Assembly: GCF_000337895.1 (NCBI RefSeq)
Contig: NZ_AOMA01000099.1
Coordinates: forward strand, 1-39,505
Source of the DNA: Halobiforma nitratireducens JCM 10879
GTDB lineage: Archaea; Halobacteriota; Halobacteria; Halobacteriales; Natrialbaceae
Length of the DNA: 39,505 nt
Direction of reading: 5' to 3'
Shown here one piece after another: positions 1 to 8,235 of the stretch. The notes under the pieces were generated by a model, which was not told the origin of the DNA, ran no database searches, and worked only from the letters and a program-made list of their open reading frames with translations. The translations under genes were made by a program, and so were the position numbers. Positions within the stretch are counted from its first letter, which is position 1. Each line of letters begins with the position of its first letter.

Positions 1-2
1 GT

Positions 3-59
3 GAAATCGTCCTCATGTTCGCCATCATCAACATAGAAAAGCTCTGTGAGCCACTCTAA
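3..59 (+). CDS. C-terminal tail of an unidentified protein, possibly a transposase (partial)
   Basis: The first bases read open in one frame as the 18-residue tail EIVLMFAIINIEKLCEPL followed by TAA; the rest lies before the window. The stretch is more AT-rich and less acidic than the resident genes. The pattern of a hydrophobic run followed by NIEKL resembles the extreme C-terminus of IS5-type transposases, but this is a weak impression from 18 residues. No gene is visible between this stop and the end of the RecJ-like gene at 284. Confidence 0.3.
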   Translation, partial: EIVLMFAIINIEKLCEPL

Positions 60-283
60 CCCTCATTCAGCAGCTATTCAACAAAGCACCTGATTGTACG
101 TTGGAATCAGTCGGGAAACGGCACGACCGACTCGAGAGCGGAGTCGCTCGGAAGCCGAGAAACGGGGCAGGGATCGTCGTCCGAAGCGGCGGCGTCTCTC
201 GAGTTAGCGGCGTCCTGGTCGACTGAAACGGGTACGCACTGGGGGAGTGCCAAGAATGGAACCGGAAAGCGTGCTCGAGCGTG

Positions 284-1771
284 CTACGAGAGCTGGTCGC
301 CGACGAGTTCGTCGGCGCGTTCGACGAACTCGGACTCGCGGCCTTTGGGGACGGTCGCTCCGGCCGCGACGTCGTGGCCGCCGCCGTCGCCGTCGACGGC
401 CTGCGAGGCGTCGGTCATCACTGTCGAGAGGTCCAGCCCGCTGCGAACGAGTCCGTGGGTGCCACGGGCCGAGACCTTGATTTCCTCGTCGTTTTTCTCG
501 GCGAACGCGACGATCGGTTTCGAGCGACTGATCCCGTCGTTGCCCATCGCCATCCCCGCGACGATACCGACGATGGTCTCTCGGATTCGGTCGTCCGCGT
601 GGAACCACTGGAGGTTGTCCTCGTGGGTGACCCCTTCCCGGGTGACCAGATCGATCCCCTCCGAGAGGTTTCGCCGGTGGTTCCGAAGGAGTTTGCGGGC
701 CCGCTCGAGTGCACCCTCCCTGTTCCCGAGACAGACCCCGAGACCGACGTCGGCGCGTTCGTACCGGGCGGTAGCGTTCAGAAGCGTCGAGAACTCGCTT
801 GCATCCCGGAGTTCGGTGCCGACCGGCTCCTCGCTGAGGACGTAACTCGTGCCGACGAGTTGATCGATCTTTTTCGCGGGAACCCCCCGCGAGACGGCTC
901 GTTTGACGAGCGCGCTGGCGACGGTCTGTTTCTCCTCGTTCGTCAGTCCGGACCACCGTCGCCACTCGCCGTCCTCGCGTCGCAACTCGAGGTCGAGGTC
1001 TTCGAGGAATCGCAGGGAGCCGGCTTCGTCGCCCGAGATTCCGGGGATCTGTACGTCCGTGGCGTACTCGAGCAGTTTCGGCAGCGGACGGGTCTGTTTG
1101 CCATAGAGTGCGAGGTCTTTGCCGGTCTCGAGGACGCCGGCCGCGACGCCTTCTTCGACGATCCGCTCGTTCGCGCCGTGGAGTTCGCCACCCGACGCTT
1201 GCATGTCCCCGACCGCACCGACGACGGCGAGGGCGGCGAGGTCGCGGTTGTCGCGTGTCGCGGTGGCCTCGCCGGCAGCCGTCGGCGTCCCGCCGTCGGC
1301 CGAGACGCCCTCTCTGATTTCGGCTTCGGCTACGTCGGCGAGCGCTCGCGCGAGGACGTAACTCGCGCCGGCACCCGACAGTTCCGAGGCCCCATCGATC
1401 CCGAACAGGAGGGGATTCAGGTGGTACTCGGTATCGCGATCGGCGGGCTGGTGGTGATCCGCGATGACTGGTGTGAACGCGCCCGCGTCCTCGTACTCGC
1501 CGATGACGTCGAGCTGGCCGCTCCCGAAGTCGGTAAAGAGGACGGTCTCGTAGTCGGTCGCCGCGATGCCGGCGATCGCCTCCTCGTCGAGTTGCTTCTC
1601 GAAGACCGTCTCGAAGGGGATGCCCGCACGCTCGAGTGCTTGTGAGGCGATCGCGGCGCTGGTCAGCCCGTCGGCGTCGATGTGGGAGGCAAGCAACACG
1701 CGATCGGCCTCACACAGTCGCCGCGCACAGCGGGTCGCCCGCTCCTCGAGGTCGGGAATCGGCCCTGCCAT
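284..1771 (-). CDS. DHH-family phosphoesterase, RecJ-like single-strand nuclease
   Basis: 495 residues. The N-terminal DHH domain shows the metal-binding motifs: HIDADGLTSAA (residues 30-40; His30, Asp32, Asp34), an Asp in LFTDFGSG (Asp81) and the name-giving DHH triad at 105-107 (VIADHHQPA). The C-terminal DHHA1 substrate-binding domain ends with GGGHDVAAGATVP near residue 470. The family contains bacterial RecJ 5'-3' ssDNA exonuclease and archaeal RecJ/GAN proteins that associate with the replisome; haloarchaea carry several paralogues, so which one this is cannot be told. Residues of about 165-180 form an Ala/Thr/Gly-rich loop typical of halophile insertions. The gene starts with ATG and is divergent from the small gene at 1891. 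Family assignment is firm; the exact substrate is inferred. Confidence 0.9.
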   Translation of the reverse strand: MAGPIPDLEERATRCARRLCEADRVLLASHIDADGLTSAAIASQALERAGIPFETVFEKQLDEEAIAGIAATDYETVLFTDFGSGQLDVIGEYEDAGAFTPVIADHHQPADRDTEYHLNPLLFGIDGASELSGAGASYVLARALADVAEAEIREGVSADGGTPTAAGEATATRDNRDLAALAVVGAVGDMQASGGELHGANERIVEEGVAAGVLETGKDLALYGKQTRPLPKLLEYATDVQIPGISGDEAGSLRFLEDLDLELRREDGEWRRWSGLTNEEKQTVASALVKRAVSRGVPAKKIDQLVGTSYVLSEEPVGTELRDASEFSTLLNATARYERADVGLGVCLGNREGALERARKLLRNHRRNLSEGIDLVTREGVTHEDNLQWFHADDRIRETIVGIVAGMAMGNDGISRSKPIVAFAEKNDEEIKVSARGTHGLVRSGLDLSTVMTDASQAVDGDGGGHDVAAGATVPKGRESEFVERADELVGDQLS

Positions 1772-1890
1772 CGGTCGATTGTGAGGCGGCTTCCGGCATA
1801 AACTTGCGGAACCGGTCGCCCGGCAGAGATCGGTCAGTGTCGCGACTCGTCGGGCGGTGGTTTTTGCTGTGGGCCGTCGTCCGACCCAGT

Positions 1891-2193
1891 ATGCGGATCG
1901 TTCGATCGCTCCTACTCGCGACCCCTAACCGGGAGCCGACGGTCGGCGAGCCGTTCCGTGTCCGCGTCACCGACGAACTCGGGCGGCCGATCGCGGATGC
2001 AGTCGTCGAAAGCGGATCGATCGTCGCTCGAACCGGTGGGAACGGGTGGTGTCGGCTGCGGTTTCGATCGCCGGGCTATCGCACGGTGTGTGCGTCTCGA
2101 GAGGCGACCGAGCGCGTCGCGTTCGAGCCTGTCCGGGCGACGCTACGAGTCGTTCCGGCGGGACGGCCGACGCTGTCCCGGCGGCTCGGCTGA
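1891..2193 (+). CDS. Small carboxypeptidase-regulatory-like (Ig-fold) protein
   Basis: 100 residues from ATG at 1891. The centre (EPFRVRVTDELGRPIADAVV, then a GGNGWCRLRFRSPGY segment) matches the pattern of the CarboxypepD_reg/transthyretin-like beta-sandwich: a 'G.PI.DA.V' turn followed by a 'T...G...' strand and 'PGY'. There is no signal peptide or membrane segment. The frame stays open upstream, but residues before Met1891 are Arg/Ser-rich and look non-coding, so the internal ATG was chosen. It lies between the divergent RecJ-like gene and the convergent hemD, ending 11 bases from hemD. Function unknown. Confidence 0.6.
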   Translation: MRIVRSLLLATPNREPTVGEPFRVRVTDELGRPIADAVVESGSIVARTGGNGWCRLRFRSPGYRTVCASREATERVAFEPVRATLRVVPAGRPTLSRRLG

Positions 2194-2204
2194 CGGATCG
2201 TCGC

Positions 2205-2972
2205 TTACCGGTCGCCGCCGGTCTCGGTCGCTGCCTCGACGGTCTCCTGGGCCAGCGTCTCGAACGTCGCTTCGCTCGCGACGAGGTCGACCGGCAGACC
2301 GCAGTCGGCGGCCGCCTCCGCGGTCGGATCACCGATGACGCCGACGACTGCGTTCTCGAGTCCCGCGCGCGTCTCCGATTCCAGTCCGCGGGCCGTTGCC
2401 GCTTCGAGGAAGTGCTCGACGGTCAGCGGTGACGTAAAACAGAGGCCGTCGAGATCGCCGGCGGCAGCCAGCTCGGCCGACTGGCCGCTGCCGTCAGGAC
2501 GGACGAGTCGATAGAGAACGGTTTCGTGAACGGACGCACCAGCGTCCGCGAGGCCATCGGGGAGAACGTCGCTCCCGTGGTCGCTGCGGGCGATTTCGAT
2601 CCGAGCGTCGTCGATACCGCGATCCGCGAGCGCGGCGACGATCCCGCTCGAGGTGTACTCCTCGGGAACGATGTCGACCTCGTAGCCCGCGTCCCGGAGC
2701 ACGCCAGCAGTCGAGGGGCCGATCGCGACGAGCGTCGCGTCCCCGGGCTCCCAGCCGGTGTCGGCGACGAGTTCGACGCCGGTCTTGCTCGTCAACACGA
2801 CGTAGTCGGCGTCGGTACGGGGCGTCTCGCCGGTCGGTTCGATGGCGAGCATCGGGTCCGGTACCGGTTTGGCTCCGAGCGACTCGAGACGGTCGACGGC
2901 GTCCTCGATGCGCTCGTCGTCGGGGCGAAACGCGGCTACCGTCGGTGTGTCGGCGTCAGCGTGCGCTACCAT
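2205..2972 (-). CDS. hemD: Uroporphyrinogen-III synthase
   Basis: 255 residues, usual family length. Cyclises and inverts ring D of hydroxymethylbilane to give uroporphyrinogen III, the branch point to siroheme, cobalamin and, in archaea, heme through siroheme. HemD sequences diverge strongly; the diagnostic features seen are the two-lobed Rossmann-like pattern, VVLTSKTGVE near residue 58, VAIGPSTAGVLRDAGY near 83, LCFTSPLTVEHFLEA near 180 and VGVIGDPTAEAAADCG near 212. The start codon overlaps the cobA stop by one base (TAATG), so the two are translationally coupled. It is the last gene of hemC-cobA-hemD; the context makes the assignment secure. Confidence 0.93.
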   Translation of the reverse strand: MVAHADADTPTVAAFRPDDERIEDAVDRLESLGAKPVPDPMLAIEPTGETPRTDADYVVLTSKTGVELVADTGWEPGDATLVAIGPSTAGVLRDAGYEVDIVPEEYTSSGIVAALADRGIDDARIEIARSDHGSDVLPDGLADAGASVHETVLYRLVRPDGSGQSAELAAAGDLDGLCFTSPLTVEHFLEAATARGLESETRAGLENAVVGVIGDPTAEAAADCGLPVDLVASEATFETLAQETVEAATETGGDR

Positions 2973-3820
2973 TACGAGTCGGATACGTCCGGGGTGACGG
3001 CGTCGGTTTCGGATTCCGATCGATCTTCGCGGTCGGCGACGGATTCGTTCTCGAGGAACTCGACGACGGACTCGCGGGTAGCGGCGACGCCGCCGATCAC
3101 CGTCACGGCTGGCGGTTCGATGCCGACCTCGTCGCGAGCCTCGACGATCGTCTCGAGGGTGCCGGTCGCGACCCGCTGTCCGGTCCAGGTACCGCGTTCG
3201 ACGAGTGCGGCCGGCGTCTCGCGGTCCAGTCCGCCGTCACGCAGCGCCGAGACGTACTGGGGAAGTCGGGTGACGCCCATCAGCACGACGATCGTCCCGC
3301 CTGCGTCCGCGAGCGCGTCCCAGTCGACCGCGGAGTCGTCCTTGGTCGGGTCCTCGTGACCGGTCACGAACGAGACCGACGAGGCGTGGTCCCGGTGGGT
3401 CACGGGGATGCCGGCGACGGCCGGCGCGGCGACCGCGGAGGTGACTGCCGGGACGACCTCGAAGGGGATACCGTGCTCGGCCAGATACTCGGCCTCCTCG
3501 CCGCCGCGGCCGAAGACGAACGAGTCGCCGCCCTTGAGCCGGACGACGCTTTTCCCCTCTCGGGCGAGTTCGACCAGTCGCTCGTTGATCTCCGATTGTG
3601 GGGTCCGGTCGCCGTGTGCTCGTTTCCCTACGTCGATACGGCGCTCCTCCGGGAGGTCCTCGATGATCTGGGGGCCGGGGAGTTTGTCGTGTAAGACGAT
3701 GTCGGCCCGCTCGAGGAGTCGTTTCGCTTTGACCGTCAGTAGCCCGGGGTCGCCGGGACCGCTCCCGACGAGGTAGACGGTTCCGGGGTTCGGTTCGCCT
3801 CCGTGGTAGTTAATTCCCAT
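2972..3820 (-). CDS. cobA: Uroporphyrinogen-III C-methyltransferase
   Basis: 282 residues. Uses two S-adenosylmethionine to methylate uroporphyrinogen III at C2 and C7, giving precorrin-2. Motifs: the N-terminal VYLVGSGPGDPGLLTVKA loop (about residues 15-32), VLHDKL, VRLKGGDSFVFGRGGEEAEY (about 105-124), the PAVTSAVAAPAVAGIPVTHR stretch and VVLMGVTRLPQ. The frame is open far upstream, but the family begins just before GTVYLVG, so ATG at 3820 is chosen; it lies one base after the hemC stop (TGAGATG). The C-terminus adds a charged tail of about 30 residues. No CysG-type dehydrogenase domain is fused, so the oxidation/chelation steps to siroheme must be encoded elsewhere. Confidence 0.95.
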   Translation of the reverse strand: MGINYHGGEPNPGTVYLVGSGPGDPGLLTVKAKRLLERADIVLHDKLPGPQIIEDLPEERRIDVGKRAHGDRTPQSEINERLVELAREGKSVVRLKGGDSFVFGRGGEEAEYLAEHGIPFEVVPAVTSAVAAPAVAGIPVTHRDHASSVSFVTGHEDPTKDDSAVDWDALADAGGTIVVLMGVTRLPQYVSALRDGGLDRETPAALVERGTWTGQRVATGTLETIVEARDEVGIEPPAVTVIGGVAATRESVVEFLENESVADREDRSESETDAVTPDVSDS

Positions 3821-3821
3821 C

Positions 3822-4961
3822 TCATTTCCCCTCCGGTTCGGGTGGATCGGTGTCGCTGTCGTCGTCGCTCTCTGCTTCTTTCCGTGCGTCCGCGATGAGC
3901 TTCGCCGCGCCGCGGTCGGCGAGATCGGCGGCGAACTCCCGTGCGGCGTCCGCGTGGCGTTCGACCGGTAGGTCACGGCTCGCCACGACCGACTCCTCGC
4001 CGTCGCGGTCAAAGACGGTGACCGACGCGTGGACGTATTCGCCCTGGACGATCGCGTAGATGCCGATCGGGGCGATGCAGCCGCCGCCAAGCTCCGCCAG
4101 CAGCGTCCGCTCGACCGTCGTCTCGACGCGACTGCGCGGATGATCGATCGCCTCGCGAATGTTCCGGGCCGTCTCGCCGTCGGTCGCGGTCACCGCGAGG
4201 GCACCCTGGCCGGGTGCCGGGACGAACGTCTCTGTCGGCAGCTCACGGTAGTCGACGTAGTGAGCCAGCCCGCTGCGCTCGAGGCCCGCGCCCGCGAGGA
4301 CGATCGCGTCGTACTCGGTTTCGACTTCCCGGCCGAGCGCCTGGCGCTCGAGTTCCGAGAGATCGTCGAACCACTCGTCGACGGTGCGGTCGTACTCGGG
4401 CTCGAAGTCGTCGTCACCGGTGTTCGCTTTCCGCTCTTTGTCCGCTTCCGAGCGCTGCTGGTGTTGTTCCTGCAGTGTGGGTGCAAGCAACTTCTCGAGT
4501 CGCGTGTCGACGTTGCCCCGTAGCGGCTCCACCTCGAGGTCGGGCCGCTGTGAGAGCAGTTGTGCGCGCCGGCGCAGGCTCGAAGTGCCGACGGTCGCTC
4601 CATCCGGGAGTTCGTCGAGCGTCGCGCCGTCGGGCGTGACGAGCACGTCGCCGGGGGTCCCACGTTCGGGGACGGCCGCCGTGACGAGTTCGTCGGGCTG
4701 TTCGGTCGGCATGTCCTTCATCGAGTGGATCGCGCCGTCGAGCTCGCCCTCGAGGACGCGCTGGTCGAGTTCGCGGACGAACGCCCCCGTCTTCCCCAGC
4801 CGGTGGATGAGTTCGTCTCTGATCTGGTCGCCAGTCGTTTCGACGGTGACGAGTTCGACCTCGTACCGTCGGTCTTCGAGGGCCTCTTTGACGAGCCCGG
4901 CCTGTCGTCGGGCGAGCGTCGACCCCCGTGTCGCCAGTCGCAGCGTCCCGCGCGTTCTCAT
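3822..4961 (-). CDS. hemC: Hydroxymethylbilane synthase (porphobilinogen deaminase)
   Basis: 379 residues, against about 310 for bacterial enzymes. Condenses four porphobilinogen molecules into hydroxymethylbilane. Visible signatures: LRLATRGSTLARRQA (8-22), HSMKDMPT with the catalytic Asp83, VGTSSLRRRAQL (124-135), RGNVDTRL (148-155), APGQGALAV (249-257) and LGGGCIAPIG with Cys295, which carries the dipyrromethane cofactor. The extra length is a charged insertion at about 157-212 plus an acidic tail; the insertion sits just after RGNVDTRLEKL, where bacterial enzymes continue with 'DAIVLA'. ATG at 4961 is chosen because the family begins with this strand, and a TATA-like box is 22-31 bases upstream. 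First gene of hemC-cobA-hemD. Confidence 0.95.
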   Translation of the reverse strand: MRTRGTLRLATRGSTLARRQAGLVKEALEDRRYEVELVTVETTGDQIRDELIHRLGKTGAFVRELDQRVLEGELDGAIHSMKDMPTEQPDELVTAAVPERGTPGDVLVTPDGATLDELPDGATVGTSSLRRRAQLLSQRPDLEVEPLRGNVDTRLEKLLAPTLQEQHQQRSEADKERKANTGDDDFEPEYDRTVDEWFDDLSELERQALGREVETEYDAIVLAGAGLERSGLAHYVDYRELPTETFVPAPGQGALAVTATDGETARNIREAIDHPRSRVETTVERTLLAELGGGCIAPIGIYAIVQGEYVHASVTVFDRDGEESVVASRDLPVERHADAAREFAADLADRGAAKLIADARKEAESDDDSDTDPPEPEGK

Positions 4962-4982
4962 GGGCTGTAGTCGTCCCCTCGG

Positions 4983-4992
4983 GTATGAAAAG
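4983..4992 (-). promoter_or_regulatory. TATA-like box of the hemC-cobA-hemD operon
   Basis: On the minus strand the run CTTTTCATAC is centred about 26 bases before the hemC ATG, the spacing of leaderless haloarchaeal promoters. It is the only AT-rich decamer near the start. It supports ATG at 4961 rather than an upstream start. Confidence 0.45.
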
Positions 4993-5295
4993 CGCACGCT
5001 TACCTGCCGCCGTTCGCGTCGCGACCGACGCGTCGTCGAACGGCGGTATCGCGGCCGTCGGTTCCGGCCCGCGAGTGCCGGACGTGGCTTTTCGTCTCGG
5101 TTTCTGGTTTTTGACCGGTCGATACGCGCGCTCTCGGGCGTTTGTCGCTCATCGCTCCGCCCATCGTTCGTCGTTTCGTTTGGCTTCCTCTCGAGTCGTG
5201 GGCCTACAGCCGGAAGTGAAACGCCATCCCACAGGTACCTTTTCACCAACACGTTCGGCCGTGGATTCGGCTGACTCGAAGGTCGCACGCGTGAA

Positions 5296-5355
5296 GTGAC
5301 CCGGTCTATTTACCGGCGACCGCCGATCCCGCTCTGGTGATCGCCGGTAAGTCAC
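5296..5355. repeat. Composite inverted repeat, possible hairpin or operator
   Basis: Perfect 10-base arms TTACCGGCGA (5310-5319) and TCGCCGGTAA (5341-5350), flanked outside by a second pair GTGAC (5296-5300) and GTCAC (5351-5355). The loop is 21 bases. It lies 15 bases beyond the stop of the minus-strand gene at 5370 and about 335 bases upstream of hemC. It could end the 5370 transcript, form a leader structure, or bind a regulator; the sequence does not decide. Confidence 0.6.
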
Positions 5356-5369
5356 TACAGTAACCCGTC

Positions 5370-5831
5370 TCAGCCCTTTCGTTCGACCACGCGTTCGACC
5401 TCGATCTCGTGGTGACACTCGCGCTCGTCCCCGTCGACGACGGCCGTTACGGTCACCGACCGTGGGGTCGCCGCGACGACCTCCTCGAACTCGTGGACCG
5501 GGCGACTCACGACGGTTCCGTCGCTGTCGATCGCGGTCCGCAGTTTGACTGTCAACTCGAACCGTCCGGAGGCATAGCGGAGGTCCGGCCGTACCCCCTC
5601 GAGCGAGGAGTCCAATTCGTTCTCGAGGGCGTCTTCGAGGGCCATGAGCCCCTCGAGATGACAGACTTCGACCGCTTCCTCGACGGCGATGCCAAACACC
5701 GACCGCCCGTCACGGGACGTTTCGACGTGTTTTTCGAGCGGTTCGCCGGTCGCTGGCTCCCGTCGGCCGTCCGACCCAGGGTCTCGGGGCGGCTGTCGGC
5801 GGGAGGGAGTGGAGCCGTCGTCTTCGGCCAT
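5370..5831 (-). CDS. Uncharacterised acidic soluble protein
   Basis: 153 residues from ATG at 5831. The N-terminal 45 residues are polar and Pro/Arg/Asp-rich, probably disordered; the remainder is a compact acidic domain containing FGIAVEEAVEVCHLEGLMAL followed by a beta-rich part (RFELTVKLRTAI, RSVTVTAVVDGDE, CHHEIEVERVVER). No membrane segment or catalytic motif is recognised. The codon and residue bias is haloarchaeal, and the stop is 71 bases downstream of the membrane-protein gene at 5903, so the two may be co-transcribed. The upstream extension of this frame is Arg-rich and antisense-like and was excluded. Function unknown. Confidence 0.65.
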   Translation of the reverse strand: MAEDDGSTPSRRQPPRDPGSDGRREPATGEPLEKHVETSRDGRSVFGIAVEEAVEVCHLEGLMALEDALENELDSSLEGVRPDLRYASGRFELTVKLRTAIDSDGTVVSRPVHEFEEVVAATPRSVTVTAVVDGDERECHHEIEVERVVERKG

Positions 5832-5902
5832 CGAGCGTGACCTCGTTCGGGTCCAACATGTGCTTTCCGGACAGGGGGAGTCGAGTCTCGACGTCGAACA
5901 CT

Positions 5903-6577
5903 TCAGGGGACCCCGATGGCGACTCGACGCCTGTAGAGGTAGTACCCTGCAAGCAGCGGCTGTGCGGGCGGAACCGACAGCGACACGAAAGCGAGCGCGA
6001 GGTAGACGCCGGGGTTGGGTCGCCACGACTCGCCTGCGAGACAGACGTAGGCAGCGTCCCGGTGGATCGCGACGGGGAACGCGCCGAACGCGACCGCGCC
6101 CGCGACCCCGACTCCGGTAGTCAAGAGACCGGGAATCGACAGGACGACCCCAACGGTCGCCGCGGCGAAGCCGAAAAGCGTCGTCGCGAACGAGAGCGCG
6201 ACGACGGCCCACCAGCCCGACCGGCCGGCCGGCGTGCCGAACCGGCGGTGTCGCCTCGCCAGGTAGACGACGCCAGCAGCAGGTGCCCAGACCAGTGCGA
6301 ACGCGGTGTTGAGCCACGGTCGTGGCTGCCAGTTGGCTCCTGCACCCGGTTGCCGTCGAATCCGACGGGCGTCGAAAAACAGCGTCGTCGCGACTCCGAA
6401 CGTCAGAACGGTGTAGCCGAGGGTACCCACAAGAAGCAGACCGGTTCGGAGCCCGGGCACGCCGGGCTCTAGGTCCTGCAACACGCCGACGATGCCGACT
6501 CCGACGACCGGTGGAAAGAGATAACACAGACGCTCTGCGAGCCGCGCCCAGCCGATCTCGTCGACGTGTGTTCGCAT
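5903..6577 (-). CDS. Uncharacterised multi-pass membrane protein
   Basis: 224 residues. About six hydrophobic segments: roughly 18-34, 44-68, 87-107, 122-140, 142-172 and 190-212, with short Arg-rich loops (FFDARRIRR, ARRHRRFG) consistent with cytoplasmic positive charge. The arrangement of a WxxR loop between paired helices is common in unassigned haloarchaeal membrane proteins. No transporter or enzyme motif is seen. Starts with ATG; lies downstream of hemL on the same strand with a 123-base gap. Function unknown. Confidence 0.7.
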   Translation of the reverse strand: MRTHVDEIGWARLAERLCYLFPPVVGVGIVGVLQDLEPGVPGLRTGLLLVGTLGYTVLTFGVATTLFFDARRIRRQPGAGANWQPRPWLNTAFALVWAPAAGVVYLARRHRRFGTPAGRSGWWAVVALSFATTLFGFAAATVGVVLSIPGLLTTGVGVAGAVAFGAFPVAIHRDAAYVCLAGESWRPNPGVYLALAFVSLSVPPAQPLLAGYYLYRRRVAIGVP

Positions 6578-6700
6578 CTGGGACCTTTCAGTCGTCGGTC
6601 CGTCGCCATCGAGCGACGTGTCGTTGCTCGGCGAGTCGTCTCGAGTCCGTCCCCTTGTCCCGTGGGCTGGGAGGATAGCCGATGCGGGCGAGAAGAGACG

Positions 6701-8047
6701 TTACAGCGCCTCTTTGTACGCCTCGAGCGTTTTCTCGACGTCCTCGTCGGTGTGGCTGTAGCTCACGAACTGACACTCGAACTGGTTCTGGGAGAGGAAC
6801 ACGCCCTGCTCTTTCATCTGCCCCCAGAAGATTCGCCGCCAGCGGTCCGTGTCGGCGTTTTTGACATCGCTTGCGTCCTTCGGACAGTGATCGTACCGCG
6901 AGCAGGTCGGGTCCTGCCGGCAGCCGCCCTCGCACTGCTCCTCGAGGGCGTTCGTTCCGGGCCCGTTACGGGTGAAGATCACCTTGAACATGCTGTCGGT
7001 GCCGGTAACGGTGTACTCGGGGGCCTGGTCGGCGACGATCTCGGTCAGACCGCGACGGAGCCGGTCACCCAGTTCGTTGACGTGGTCGTAGACGTCGTTT
7101 GCGGCCGCGAATTTGAGCGTCTCGAGACCGGCGGCCATCGTGACGGGATGGCCGGAGAAGGTGCCGGCCTGGAAGACCGGACCGGAGGGGGCAAACTGCT
7201 CGATGAGTTCGGCGCGGCCGCCGATCGCGCCGACGGGGAAGCCGCCGCCGACGATCTTGCCGAAGGTGGTGATGTCGGGGGTGACGCCGAACTCGCTTTG
7301 GGCACAGCCGAGCCCACCCACGCGGAAGCCGGTGATAACCTCGTCGAAGATCAGCAGGGAGCCGTGCTCCTCAGTGATCTCCCGGAGGAACTCGTGGTAG
7401 CCGTCCTCGGGATGGACGATGCCGTAGTTGCCGAGGATGGGTTCGGTCATAACGGCTGCGATGTCGTCGCCGTGTTCTTCGAAGACCTCGCGGACTGCCT
7501 CTTGGTCGTTGAACGGGACGGGAAGGGTGTGTTCGGCGAATGACTGCGGGACGCCGGCCGAGGAGGGTGCCGGGTTCTCGTGGTCGCCCTCGACGAGCGT
7601 CGACTCCTGGGCACCGTGATAGCCGCCCTGGTTGACGACGATCTTGTTCCGGCCGGTGTAGCCGCGAGCGAGCCGGACGGCGGAGGTCGTCGCCTCCGTC
7701 CCCGAGTTGACAAAGCGGATCTTCTCGACGCTCGGGACGTGTCGAACGACGAACTCCGCGAGATCGACTTCGATCTCCGTCGGGGTACCGTACATCGGAC
7801 CTTCGCTTGCCTTCCGCTGGATGCCGGCCCGGACGGGTTCGGGGAGGTCGTGGCCAAGCAGCAGCGGCCCGAGTCCCATCACCCAGTCGACGTAGCGGTT
7901 GCCGTCGGCGTCGATGACGTGTCCCCCGTTACCTTTCTGGACGAAAAACGGATAAGGTTCGATCGCCGCGCGAACCGCCGAGTTGACGCCGCCGGGCATG
8001 ACCGACAGCGCCCTGTCGTACAACTCCCGGGAGTTGTCGTCGTGCAT
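6701..8047 (-). CDS. hemL: Glutamate-1-semialdehyde 2,1-aminomutase
   Basis: 448 residues. Pyridoxal-phosphate enzyme that turns glutamate-1-semialdehyde into 5-aminolevulinate, feeding HemB. Signatures: [11 protein letters not shown] (17-27), [20 protein letters not shown] (112-131), [14 protein letters not shown] (231-244) and the Schiff-base Lys264 in [18 protein letters not shown]. Near the C-terminus (about 370-400) there is an insertion with four cysteines, CEGGC..DPTC..YDHC (Cys372, 376, 382, 388), absent from the bacterial enzyme as I know it and suggestive of a metal site. ATG at 8047 is chosen because the nine upstream codons do not resemble the family. Same strand as the hemC operon, but separated by two unrelated genes, so probably its own transcript. 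Confidence 0.95.
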   Translation of the reverse strand: MHDDNSRELYDRALSVMPGGVNSAVRAAIEPYPFFVQKGNGGHVIDADGNRYVDWVMGLGPLLLGHDLPEPVRAGIQRKASEGPMYGTPTEIEVDLAEFVVRHVPSVEKIRFVNSGTEATTSAVRLARGYTGRNKIVVNQGGYHGAQESTLVEGDHENPAPSSAGVPQSFAEHTLPVPFNDQEAVREVFEEHGDDIAAVMTEPILGNYGIVHPEDGYHEFLREITEEHGSLLIFDEVITGFRVGGLGCAQSEFGVTPDITTFGKIVGGGFPVGAIGGRAELIEQFAPSGPVFQAGTFSGHPVTMAAGLETLKFAAANDVYDHVNELGDRLRRGLTEIVADQAPEYTVTGTDSMFKVIFTRNGPGTNALEEQCEGGCRQDPTCSRYDHCPKDASDVKNADTDRWRRIFWGQMKEQGVFLSQNQFECQFVSYSHTDEDVEKTLEAYKEAL

Positions 8048-8235
8048 ACGCGACCTTTGGGGAGCGGACGGCAAAGTAGTACCGAGGTTCTCCTGTGTCG
8101 CTCCGGTGATGTGGCGAACGTGTTCGCCGCCGGACCGTCGCTTGCCCCTTCGCCGTTTGCGGGTCGTCGCTGGTCGTCGGGCATCACGATCGTCCCCTCA
8201 CCGCCACCCACGCGCGCAGTGGTCTACTGTCCGCT

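Larger units (their letters stand above)
4962..5369. other. Intergenic region between hemC and the 5370 gene
   Basis: No convincing gene. Open frames on both strands here are Arg/Ser-rich with no acidic bias and match no family I know. The region holds the hemC promoter at its left end and a long inverted repeat at 5296-5355. Confidence 0.5.

Noticed and set aside
281..1645. 454-codon open frame antisense to the RecJ-like gene
   Set aside because: The minus strand has all DHH/DHHA1 motifs; the plus-strand translation has none.
2972..4090. Longer cobA starting near 4090
   Set aside because: The added N-terminus is Arg/Ser-rich, overlaps hemC, and CobA homologues begin just before GTVYLVGSGPGDPG.
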